From Chamaecrista fasciculata (taxonomy: Eukaryota > Streptophyta > Magnoliopsida > Fabales > Fabaceae), in the NCBI GenBank assembly GCA_003254925.1, contig QANZ01028825.1:28418-92417 (forward strand): a DNA stretch of 64,000 nucleotides, in the 5' to 3' direction. Shown here one piece after another: positions 39,374 through 50,218 of the stretch (positions are counted from its first letter, which is position 1; every line of letters starts with the position of its first letter). The translations under genes and the position numbers were made by a program. The notes below the pieces were generated by a model. The model was not told the origin of the DNA. It worked only from the letters and a program-made list of their open reading frames with translations, and made no database searches.

Positions 39374-40538
39374 CTAAGGCAATTTTTAATCAAGATTAAT
39401 CAAGATTGAAAACATTAATCAAGATTTAGAATTGAAGATCGTTATCTTACCATCTTGTAAGGTAATTTTTAATTAAATCGGGTGCATGATCGTTTTTTAG
39501 CAAGATCGTGGTAGGATTGCTATTTTGCTCGTAAGATCATACAATTTCACCAATCATATATATATATATTTAAGTTATTTTTTTAAAAAAAAAAGGTCCA
39601 AAATGCTACGTTTTGGGACTGTTTTTTTCAGGGTCCATAATGCTCCATTTTAAACACCCAAAAATTGAAAACCCTAAGTTTGCTATTCGAATATTGAACT
39701 TAACTTGTCAAGTATTGAGTTTAATTAGTAGTTCTTAAGGATGTGAACGTAATTTGAATACTTTTAAGAGAGGGTAAGAACCTTTTAACATGACTTCTTT
39801 TTTACAAATCTTATTATTTTATTCTCTTTCTATAATTAAGTTAATTATTTATAATCATTCATTATTTAGGTTCACGCGAAAAGAAGGAATCGTATGATTC
39901 AAAAAAAGATAAATGAGTCGATCTATGTTATGTTTAATCGAAAATTGAAAGGGAAAACAACTATAAGGGAGCTTAACAATATAGAAGATCTTTCTTCTGA
40001 TGATGAATGAATCACTAAGAATAATGAAATAAGAGATGAAGACATAAATGAAGGAGAAGACGAAGTTTTTGAAGTTCAAGAAGTAGAAAATATTGAACCT
40101 CGTGGCACGGTTGATCATTTGGAGATTCTAGTGGATAAAATAGAAATGAGAGACATTGATAATGATGACTTTGATGTGTGATATATGCTTGGATGAACTT
40201 TTTGATAATGATGTTCTAAATTTGTAATGTTACTCGTAGTTGTTGCCTTGTTTTTGTTACTTTTTGACTGAACTTATGATAAATTTTTTAGACATCTTGA
40301 TAATTAGCTAATTACATGTTGAGACTATAAATCGATGATGTCGATCTTGAGACATGTTATAAGATTAATTTATGACTTATGAGCATTTATATATATATAT
40401 ATATATACATAGATAGATATTAATAATTGTTTATATGATTAATATAATATTTTTTTTAAGGAAATTCATAGGATCTTACGATACTCAATCCGATTTTGCG
40501 ATTCGATCTATCTTATGCCTTTTCCGATCTTGACAACC
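39374..40538 (+). mobile_element. hAT-like transposon remnant
   Basis: The 9-mer TTGGTCATG occurs directly before and after (39365-39373 and 40539-40547), and the enclosed DNA holds the tail of a hAT transposase. Terminal inverted repeats are weak (CTAAGGCAA against GGTTGTCAAG read inward), so the borders are provisional. The element is far too short to hold a full transposase. Confidence 0.5.
39871..40010 (+). pseudogene. Last exon of a hAT-family transposase (fragment)
   Basis: After a possible splice acceptor (TTATTTAG) the plus strand reads VHAKRRNRMIQKKINESIYVMFNRKLK, ending SSDDE and a TGA stop. This fits the C-terminal region of plant hAT-like transposases, where a line such as VHTKRRNRL..KLN.LVF..YN..L is usual. 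After the stop, acidic coding-like sequence continues (INEGEDEVFEVQEVENIEPRG, to about 40180), so the stop is probably a later mutation. The upstream domains are missing. Confidence 0.6.
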
Positions 40539-40547
40539 TTGGTCATG

Positions 40548-41852
40548 CCACACGGGCAGACCCTAACATGAAATCTTTAGTATTTAGAAACAGTTGAAGA
40601 ATGATTTATCGTCAATTTGGATCATTTATAGTGCATTTTAAGTGTAGTGTTGAAAGAGAAAGGAATAAAAGAGAGAGAAAAAGTGGGTCTCACTGACATT
40701 TTCTCTCTCTACCTTATTCATTTCTCTCTCAGCACTATACTCTTAAAGTACTATAAAGAATCCAAATTGGATTCAACATATATTAACTCTTGTCGTGAGA
40801 AGGATTAGTGACATATCACTATTTGAGCATACGTCTCAACAAGACCTAGCAAGCTCTGCCATAGTTTTAGAAATTTCTATGTTTAAAAATATTTGATGTT
40901 TTATAAAATAAAAAAAAACATTAATTATTTTTTTACAATTTTATCCCTACCTATTCTCTCTTAATGATAAATATCTTTTAAAATAAGAAAGAATAAATAA
41001 AGATAATATAAGTCTTTTTATCTTATATTTTTATAAATTTAAAGTGAAAATAATATTTTTTTAATTTGTATACCCACTAAATTATAACAGATACTGTGAA
41101 TCGAACTTAATGATTATTCTACCCTACTTGTAATTTTTTTTTGGCCGGATACCCTACTCGTAATTGACTTTGAGGTTCTTGGAATCCCACATCCTACATA
41201 TGTTGAGGAATCAATCAATGCCCACATCCTAACTAACNAAAAATATTTTTTTTAATTTATATATATACATGATAAATCTATTTTTATTTATTCACATTAT
41301 TCTGTTTTCCCGGGACAAGGAATAAGATTCTTTGTGGTGCTACAGAAATTGGTACACCTTTTCTCGAGGGAAGAATGCAAAAACAAATCCACAGCTTGCG
41401 ATCTCCGAAGAAAAGACAATATATATAACCAAAATTATAAATCAATTTCAGCATTAAGACAACTTTTTTAAAAGAATCAACGGACATGAAACTCAGTCTA
41501 CATATTTTTATGTCAAAATTTCTCAACCTCAGTTTGCTCATTAAAGCAAAACGATGAATACAAAACAAAACTTCAACATACAGAATAAAGAGACAGAGAT
41601 GCCACAACCTACAATTAGAACCTCAAAGCTAAACAAAAAAAACACTTTATATCTCAATCACAGAGCATTAGAATCACTTGGAAAGGATGTGCAAGCAAAG
41701 ATAAAAGCTTGTTGCTTCAGCTTTGCCTTCGTCAAGAGCAACTCATTCGAAGAACTCGCATATTAAGATTCTCTATCTTGATCAATAGATGCAAAGTTAG
41801 TATATGACAACTTTAAGGAATGATAATGAAAGAATATTGCAGAGATACTCAG
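40548..41852. other. Intergenic stretch, no gene seen
   Basis: AT-rich. The 41290-41780 part has a more mixed composition and could be the far portion of the COR27-like 3' region displaced by the Tourist-like insertion, but it contains no recognised exon. Confidence 0.4.
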
Positions 41853-41855
41853 TAA

Positions 41856-43370
41856 GCCCAGTTCGTTTGCGCTCTCATTATAATCTGCTCTAATTATAAT
41901 CGTAATAAGCATGTTCGTTTGCGTTTTTTTTCTAATCAAATTATAATCATGATTTTTTCATAATCAAACACACTCAATTACACTTATACCCCTATATATA
42001 TACCTATAATTACCTATACTCTAATACAATCAATCACTCATCACAAGGGTAAAATGGTCATTTACCTCAATATTAGGCCAATTTGTAAATACTCATTCTT
42101 ATGTTTGGACTAAGTTGTTATTTTCCCCAAATAATTTAGTATTGAAATTGATATTTTAGCCATTGTCTTCCCCTCTCTCGTTGTCTCTGTGTCTCTCTTT
42201 CTCGTCTATGTCTCTCTCTATCATCCGTGCACTAACAGAGATCTTGACCAATTCCGGCTTAGGGTTTCGAACAACCTCACAGGATTCGTCGTAGACGGCG
42301 TAGTCCGAATGGATCTGGCCGCAGGAGATCTTGATGGGTTTGAGCACTAGATTCGGGTTGGGTGAGAGATCTTCGGAATTGTTTTGGTGGAGCATGGAGG
42401 AGGCAACAATGCTGATGATGATTCAATTCACGAGTATGTATAAATAAGGAGGTTTTAGCCATGTGAGGAATAAGCTCCAAATCGAGGGAATTTCAGAGAC
42501 GACGAAATTAGAAACCAGTGGAACAGAGAGCTTCAAAATCATGGCCAAGGTCAAAATGCCAGTGGAGAATAATACCAATTTGAGAGAGAAGATCCAATTT
42601 GAGAGGGAGGTCATTGGTATTAAATTATTTATGTGACTTTAGCTTTCTCTTTTGGCTTCGGTATTGTTAGATTGTTCGTTTATGTGAGCATTGAGAGAGG
42701 AATAAAATGATAGTAGTACTAGTGGGTTTTGGAGAGAGAGATCATAGAGAGAGAGAGGATGAATGGTGAAGACAAGAGAGAAGATGAATAGTGAAGGCAA
42801 GAGTAGAGTGGATGAATGGTGAAGTTAGATTATGCTAAATTGAAATTTTTCTTCGGGTCCGATGATTTTTTTCCTTCTCTCTCATCTTGTGCGAAACGGT
42901 GGACCATTTTTTTCGGTGGTCCACCGAATGTCGGGGCCAAATGCTACACTTTAGTCCTTGCGGTCCACCATTTCGTAGGCAAAAATGAATTCGATGGACC
43001 AAACAAAATAATCACCAAAGTTGCACATGATTATAATCATATTTTCACGCTTTCCAAGACAAATAGTGACGTAATTTGATTTTTCTATAAGCAATAATCA
43101 CATCCAAACACACTTTTATTATAATCAAATCACATCTTACTTTTTCCAACTTTTTATTCCATTTCTACCCCTATACAATTTTTCAATTTCCTTACCCTTC
43201 TATCTACCAATCACAATCATTACATACCCATTTCAATAATTTCATACCAAATAATCAACTTTCATCCAAACACCATTACACAAATAATCAACTTTGATTA
43301 TAATCATACTCTGATTATACTCTGATTATAATCAAAGCAGATTTTATTATAAGCGCAAACGAACTGACCC
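41856..43370. mobile_element. Tourist/PIF-Harbinger-like element behind the COR27-like gene
   Basis: Left tip GCCCAGTTCGTTTGCGCT and right tip AGCGCAAACGAACTGACCC are inverted. TAA flanks both ends (41853-41855 and 43371-43373). 1515 bp with AT-rich, ATTATAATCA-rich arms. The middle (about 42130-42620) has a more gene-like composition and a 79-codon minus-strand frame (42156-42395) that I do not recognise; captured host sequence is possible. It ends only 130 bp after the COR27-like stop codon, so it probably sits in or just behind that transcript's 3' end. Confidence 0.78.
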
Positions 43371-43499
43371 TAAGAGATGGCCGGAAAAAAAACTTGTGAC
43401 TGTGAGCAGATTTCTTCAAGAAGTGCAACGAGGAATTGACTCAAACTTCTATCAGCATCGTGTGTTATATGTAAGACAATAATTCTGAGTTGCAGCAAC

Positions 43500-46400
43500 T
43501 TAGCTACCTCTTAGAAAGTAATGCATATCAGATTTTGGGACGTGGAAGCTCTCTGGGAGTTCTGATAGTAATTCAGGTTGTCCTCTATTTTCTGAGGATT
43601 TGTTGTTACTACGAGCAAAGTCAGTTTGGCAAAATTCTCCAAAAGGCACAACCTGCATCAGGAAAAGATTTGAAAATTTTAACAATTTCTAGTTATCTGA
43701 GGTGGTTACCCAATACCCATCTATCTATATAATATATATATACACATTACTTGGTCAATTTTTGAAGTATCATCAGCTGGAGTTGTCTTCAACCTTTTCT
43801 CCATGGGCATACTGCTTGACCTACCTTGTTGATCTTCATTGTTGAAGTTTTGACCAGTGAACTCTAACAAAAAAGTTGAAAACAAGACAAATTGTAATAA
43901 TAATGATAATAAAAACTAAAGCATACAAAGATTACACCCTCATCCAATAGATGTTCTTAATCATATTGAAACATTACGCCCTTCTATTGGCAAGTGGTGT
44001 AGACATGTAGTAACATAATAGGAAAGATAGAATTCTATTTCGCCACTAAACAGCCACTTTAGGACTCCATTCTCCATACTTTTAACCGTTGATAAACTTC
44101 ATATTGCAAAGTACTGTCTTACAGGCAACTGGTACACAGGCATTGCATTTCACCAAAGCATGAATGGCCACCTATTTTGGTTGAAGTCATTATTCACTTC
44201 TCACAAGAGGTACACGTCTGGTAAATTGTAGTGTAACAACCAAATTCCTCAATGCACTATATTCAAATTATACTACACTAAACCCATGCACAAAAAGAAA
44301 ATAAAGTGATTTAGTGGTTTGTTAAGCTTGCTTTGAGATGGTTGGATCAACAAGGACTTTATTAAAATATAAGGACTAACCAACCAGGGAATTGGAGTTT
44401 TGTAAAATGTAAAATTACTACATCCATAAGGATTACAAGCTTCATAAAAGACAGAATATAGTATCCAAAATAAAAGCTTGGGCATTTCAAATTGCTTTGT
44501 ACCAAGCAACAGCTTTCACCTAAACAAGGCATAACACAGTTAATGCGTCAAAACAAATTTATCGCGTGTTTATGTTTTGTGAAAGGGAGATTCAAGGGAA
44601 TAAACTCTAATAACGAAGGTCACTCTTGACTACCCTGACTTACAAGATTAAATAGTTTATGTATCAAAATGTTTATTTTCACATACACACAGTGTCAGAC
44701 TCTGTTAACAAGTTCAATCGCTATCATACCAATTCTAATTCAGTGAAGTTTCATGCTGAAATCGTACTCCTATAAACTGTTTCAACAATCAATTATGTTG
44801 ACACAGCATTCAAACAACCATCAAGAAACTTTAAAAAAAAAAAGCTAAATAAGGAAGAGAGAAAATTATTTTTAAAAATCATCTAAATGTAGATCTGATC
44901 CAGCGTGAAAAATATGACTAAGCTATGCAAACTTATAATAAACACAAGAAGGATGATGGAAGTAGCCAGGCAAGTTTAGGTTTAATTATAATTCATAGTG
45001 ATTTCCTTCTGGAAAGCATATTTCCTCCTTGTTGCCAGTGCTAAAGAGCACCAATCAACAAATATCTGTACTTTCGTCCAGCGATCAAAGCTATATAATA
45101 TGGCATTATTAACATCACAGCAACAAAAACCATCTGAAAATATTAATTTCACAAAATACCAGAAATTAAAATGAGACCATTATCAATAGGCATTTATTAT
45201 GGTTAATCAAACTTGATCCTCTATGCCGTGGATCAAGGCCCAATATCATTTCAGCCCCATAGAAACTAAGGAAATTTACTAATTGAATGCCACCCCCTTC
45301 TGGGGAGTTTAACAGCTGCCAACTGGTCTGTCTGGCTGCACTTGCACTAATATGCATGCCAAACAAGTTCTCCTCTAATCCAACCTGGAGTTTGATTATC
45401 TAATTGCAGCCTTTGATAAAAGACAACTTAGACAGTGTATGGGTTGTGAAACGATATGCATGTATTTGAAAGTGAACTAAAAAGAACATCTACATGAATA
45501 TATGAATGTCATGTACACAACGAGGTTCAAGAAAAACAGGTGACCGAAAGAACCAGTGTCTAGGACACAGAATAATCAACATGCAAAACGCAAATGTAGC
45601 TTGGAGTTACCTGCACCACTGCCATCTAACTCTGGATTGCATTGCTTCCCTGAACTTCTTGATGATCTGCTGGAGAATACAGAACTACCTCTCATGTGAC
45701 CTTTATCATGAAGCAAGCCACCGTGGTGGACAGCACATTCTCCCACAGCACAGCCTCTTTTTACTGATATAAATCTCAATGGACTTCCTGCAAGAACATG
45801 AGAATCAGCTGTGCTCTCTAACTTATGTTCATTGCTTTCATGGCTAATCTTCTTCCAGCAGCCATCTTGTAGAATCAGAAACTGAAAGCAATGAAAATTG
45901 AAAAGTAATAAGGCTTAATTTCAAAGGGAAAAGCAAAAATATGCAAGGATATCCTCACAATAGATAATGTAATTGGGATTGATCTCTGACCTGGCCAGAA
46001 ATATTATGTGACTTTTGCAAAGCTCTAGATTTATCTGCTTCCTTTAAGTTATTTTGTAAATTCCAACTACGTAAATGCTTTGAACGGTTCAGTTCATCCA
46101 CAAATGAAGTCTCTAAGGAATTGATATATGAACTGTGCTGCTGATCTGTCCATTTTATCAACTGGTCCTGCAACAGAATAGACAGGTTGAAGCTTAGTAA
46201 TTCCTTGGCCAACAAAAAGAAGAGAAAGTCGTCATCATCATTAGATAATTACCAATAATCAACCCTTATAGCACATAATCACCTTAATATATAGTCTATC
46301 TCAAACTCTGTTATTTTCACTGGCAATCAAAGGAATGAGATATTTACACTCAAGCAAATTGATGTGAGAAGAAGATACATGAAGAAACATGACCCAACAA

Positions 46401-47639
46401 GGAGAAATAATCAAGATAAAAAATTTTATCATTGATTTAGATGAAACCAACAGTCCAGCACCAGAACTAAATCAGAATCTCTGTACATCAATCAATCTAA
46501 CTATAATGCCAGAAACCTTTTTGTAAGATCAGTTCAAAATTATGACACAATCAAATGCATTTAAATAAATCATTTCTCCTTTTCAAAAAAAAAAAAATAA
46601 TTTCTCAGTCTTTCTTCTCCAAATTTTCCTAAGACTATGCTGCCTTTGCAAGTCCTTACATACTTCAATGAAAATTGTCTGGCATTTAGCCAAAAAGATT
46701 AAGATAATAAGATATCATGCATCTGATTTGAAGTTCCATGAGAAATGTCATCATTTGAGAATTAGATGAAAACTTAATATACCCACACTTAATTTTCGTT
46801 TTTAATTACTCTAACATGTAAAGTGCAGTTTGAATTTCCATGTTTTCAGTTCAGATGCTTGAGTTCATAGTACAATTTTTTTTTTTTATATAAAAAAAAG
46901 GACTAAATAAGGAAAAGCTAGATCTTCATTTCAACTAAACCACCAAGATGATTCTCCAACTATCAGACATTAAGACTCATAACAATTCATCCAAGGACAA
47001 AGGGAGATAAGAGTTTGGAAGCACATTTAGGAAGTGAAACAAGGAAAAATGTTAACGCCGACTAAGGCCAAAACGGATTCACTTTATCAGCTGGAAGTAG
47101 GACAACATAAAAATAGCACAACTAAGGCCATAATTAGTTACTTCCTGATCCTCACCAAATTCAATTTATCCCCATTTATGCTCATATACATAAGGTATTG
47201 TCAGCTCGTTTGTCTATAAAATCAGCGGGCAAGAGTCAGAAACTAGCTCGATTTATGTTCAAAACCAACGAAAACAACGCCATTGAACGTCATGCACGAA
47301 TGGATCACAAAAAGACTACAAGACAAAGACCTAGCCAGTAAATCACACACACGAATGGATCAGCCTTCGAACTAGTAATTTTCGTCAGAAACCACAACCG
47401 AAATCACGAAATTGAAAAAAAAAAACAAACAAACTACGAGGCGCGCAGAAATGAATCAAGAAATAGAAACAAGGATGAATAGAATTACGTACCGGAAACA
47501 GTGTGACGGAATGATGCAAGATGTCTTTGGAAGTATCCGCTGTGAGGGCGGAGGAGTCCGAGTTTGTCCGAGTCAGCTCAGTTGATAGCTCCGGATCGGA
47601 CGATTGCGAATGAATATTTCGCCGGAGGTTGCAATCCAT
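43500..47639 (-). CDS. COR27/COR28-like cold-regulated, clock-associated protein
   Basis: Small nuclear regulators of this family link cold, light and the circadian clock in Arabidopsis, where they interact with the COP1/light-signalling system and repress clock genes. Exons (minus): 47639-47493, 46167-45991, 45881-45611, 43863-43751 and 43652-43500. All are GT-AG with consistent phase (0, 0, 1, 0), giving 286 aa. The conserved family block is in exon 2 (residues 50-108): WTDQQHSSYINSLETSFVDEL, comparable to WTDEKHSLYLKSMEASFVDQL of COR27. A second conserved block spans exons 4 and 5: TGQNFNNED and DQVVPFG. There is no catalytic domain or membrane segment, and the protein is Ser-rich. An in-frame ATG exists upstream (47921), but it lies in promoter-like DNA, so 47639 is preferred. 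Orthology to COR27 versus COR28 is not resolved. Confidence 0.85.
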
Positions 47640-47686
47640 GTGAGGTGAAAGAACAGAATGCGAATCGATACAGAAAATTAGCAGTG

Positions 47687-47703
47687 AGAGAGAGAGAGAG
47701 AGA
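47687..47703 (-). repeat. CT/GA dinucleotide run in the COR27-like leader
   Basis: About eight GA units on the plus strand, read as CT repeats in the presumed 5' untranslated region. Confidence 0.8.
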
Positions 47704-47833
47704 AAGTGAAACCCTCTCTGCAATTTTTTCGCGAGGGTCAAGAGACTGAAGAAGAAGGAGAAGGTGAAGAAGGAGGAGGAGAGAGGGAAGGCTTTTTTTT
47801 TTTTGGGATCGGGTCCACAGAGCGTCGCTTTTA

Positions 47834-47854
47834 CACGTGTCATTATGTCACGTG
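47834..47854 (-). promoter_or_regulatory. Two G-boxes in the COR27-like promoter
   Basis: CACGTG at 47834-47839 and again at 47849-47854, 15 bp apart, with a further ACGT core (CCACGTCA) at 47859-47866. They lie about 195-215 bp before the start codon. G-boxes bind bZIP and bHLH factors such as HY5 and PIFs. Confidence 0.75.
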
Positions 47855-47877
47855 ATTTCCACGTCAGCAAGGGGGAT

Positions 47878-47909
47878 AATATCTCAGGACAATGTGAGCC
47901 AGATATTTT
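47878..47909 (-). promoter_or_regulatory. Evening-element sites in the COR27-like promoter
   Basis: AAAATATCT on the minus strand at 47909-47901 is a perfect evening element. AATATCT on the plus strand at 47878-47884 is a partial one. Both are about 240-270 bp before the start codon. CCA1/LHY-type MYB factors bind this element in evening-phased and cold-induced genes, which fits the gene family. Confidence 0.75.
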
Positions 47910-48038
47910 TGCGATGGTCAAAGAGTAGGGTAGGACTATCTGGCGAAATGCTGGTATTGTTAGGTCTATTTAGAAGTTAGAACGAGGAATGAGGACTCCA
48001 ACCCAATTAAAAAATTATTGATGAAATAGTATATTTTT

Positions 48039-48763
48039 GGCTAAAGTTTCAAATTGGTCCCTTATCTTTTATCTGTTTTAAATTGATCTCAAAAAAACTT
48101 AATATGATCATTTCTCTCTTATTTTAAGCTCAAATGAAACAAATTCAAAACTATGAGTTTCTTTTGACGAGTACTTTGAGATCATCAGCAAACGAAGTCA
48201 AATCGAGTCTTAAAAGTGGATAATTCGTTTCATGGTCAAACAAGTAAAATTGATCATATCTCTTTCATTTGAAGTTCGAATTTGACGAATTTAAAGTTAT
48301 ATGCTAACTCTTAAAGAGTTTTTTCTTTAGCTAGTTACGATTACTAGCAAATAAGGTCAAATCGCATTTTGAAAGTATTTTTTGAACTAATTTAAAATAG
48401 GGTAAATTACACAAAATGGCCATGTGGTTTGACCCATTTTCAGATAGGGTCCTGTGATTTAAAGTTATGTCCTTTTTTAGTTTGTTTTAATAGAAAAAAT
48501 GTTCAATTTACAAAACTGTCCATCTTAAAATTCATTTTGGATGAATAAAACCACCTGGAACCTTATTTGTAAACGGAGGAAATCACATGCCCCAATTTGA
48601 AACTTTTTAAACCACAAGGACCCTATTTGAAAATGGGTCAAACCACAGGGCCCTTTTGTGTAATTTACCCTTTAAAATATCATGGAAACATATAGGACTG
48701 ATTTGAAAAATGAAAAATAAGGGACCAATTTGAAATCTACCCTATACATAAGGGACAAATTTG
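48039..48763. mobile_element. Foldback MITE, family 2-related, interrupted
   Basis: The left end GGCTAAAGTTTCAAATTGGTC is mirrored by GGACCAATTTGAAATC and AGGGACAAATTTGGC near 48763. It has the family 2 internal module (ATCATATCTCTTTCATTTGAAG, TTTGACGAATTTAAAG). The right tip is damaged next to a short direct repeat TTTGGCATGATGATTAATTTT (48762-48782 and 48803-48823). Another MITE is nested at 48400-48670. Confidence 0.65.
48400..48670. mobile_element. Foldback MITE, family 6 (nested)
   Basis: 271 bp. The left end GGGTAAATTACACAAAATGG pairs with CCTTTTGTGTAATTTACCC on the right. The arms continue with GTGGTTTGACCCATTTTCA inverted as GAAAATGGGTCAAACCAC. The exact 9-bp duplication TTTAAAATA lies at 48391-48399 and 48671-48679. 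It inserted into the family 2-related element around it. Confidence 0.9.
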
Positions 48764-49040
48764 GCATGATGATTAATTTTATTATTTTAGAGGCCGAAGG
48801 TTTTGGCATGATGATTAATTTTCGGATATTTTTGTTCATGTTAGTCTAAAAATATCTCTTATTCAAAACAAAAAAAATAAAGGAAAGTGGAGACGTTGCG
48901 TTGATTCTGGCGCGTGAACCAGGTCCTTGATTGTGAGCAAATGATGAGAACTCTCAATCTGTTTGTGTTCCGGTGAAGATTAATTTTATTTGAAAAAAAA
49001 TAACAAATAGTTAAAATTCTCTTAAAAATATTTATTTTAA

Positions 49041-50209
49041 GGCCAAAGTGCGAATTTGGTCCTATAACTTTGCTCCAGTTCCCAAATTAGTCCTATAACT
49101 TTTTTTGTCTCGAACTTGGTCCTATATCTTTGCTCCAGGTCCTAAATTAGTCCTATATCTTTTTTTGTCTCAGTTTTGGTCCCATATGTTTTGAAAACCT
49201 CCCACCGTTAGTCATCCGTCTATTTTAAATTACAGTATAGTCCTAAAAATTTCAAGTCTCTTTCACTTTAGTCCCTGACTATCAAAATGAAAGTGAAAGA
49301 GCATCCTTGAAGATTCTCAAACCTTACATCTTGGTCCCTAATCCATGAATTCTTCATGAAATGGAATATAAATGTAAAAAATACACAAATTAAAAGAAAA
49401 TGACAGAGGAACCAAACTGAAAACGCAGAAAATTTAAAACCTACCGGAAAACGTACCAAAATTGCCGAGAAACTCAAAAATTCATCCAAAAACCTCAATT
49501 CTCACTGAAGTCTCACTCAAATAATCGCCTTCAAATGTTTTAAGAAAGAATTTTCGAAAATCCAAACTTTTGAAGAGGGATGTGATAGAAGATTCCCTTA
49601 CATTTGGTGATTCCGAGAGAGAAGTTCTGAAATACCTTACATTTCTTCTATCACCTCCTTCCTCAAAAGTTTGTATTTTTGAAAATTCTTTCTTAAAGCA
49701 TTTTAGGGCGATTATTTGAGTGAGATTTCAGTGAGGATTGGAGTTTTGGGATGAGTTCTTGAGTTTCTCAGTGATTTCCATACGTTTTTCGGCGAGTTTG
49801 TGGCATTTTCCGGCGGGTTTTAAATTTTATGCGTTTTTCAGTTTTGATCCCTCTATCATTTGCTTTAATTTGTGTTGTTTTTGTATTTCTATTCCAGTTC
49901 ATGAAAAATTCGAACCAAGATGTAAGGTTTGAGAATCTTCAGAGATGCTCTTTCAGTTTCATTTTGATAGTCAGGGACTAAAGTGAAAAGGTACTTGAAG
50001 TTTTCAGGGCTAAACTGTAATTTAAAATGGACAGAGGACTAGCGGTGAGAGGTTTTCAAAACATATGGGAGCAAACCCGAGACAAAAAAAGATATAGGAC
50101 TGATTTGGGACCTGGGGCAAAGATACAGGACCAAATTCGAGACAAAAAAAGTTATAGGACTGATTTAGGAACTAGAGCAAAGTTATAGGACCAAACTTGC
50201 ACTTTGGCC
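49041..50209. mobile_element. Foldback element, family 1 (Mutator-like), copy 2, full size
   Basis: 1169 bp. GGCCAAAGTGCGAATTTGG on the left pairs with CAAACTTGCACTTTGGCC on the right, and the two halves are inverted copies almost to the centre (about 49570-49670). The exact 9-bp duplication TTATTTTAA occurs at 49032-49040 and 50210-50218. Each arm contains the same 64-76 codon frame (MRFLDEFLSF, MEFWDEFLSF type), read outward-in from both sides. No transposase is present. Confidence 0.9.
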
Positions 50210-50218
50210 TTATTTTAA

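Noticed and set aside
47640-47921. Upstream in-frame ATG of the COR27-like gene as the start
   Set aside because: The extra 94 codons would overlap the G-boxes and evening elements and have a Phe/Ser/Leu-rich, non-family composition. Family members begin close to the preferred ATG.
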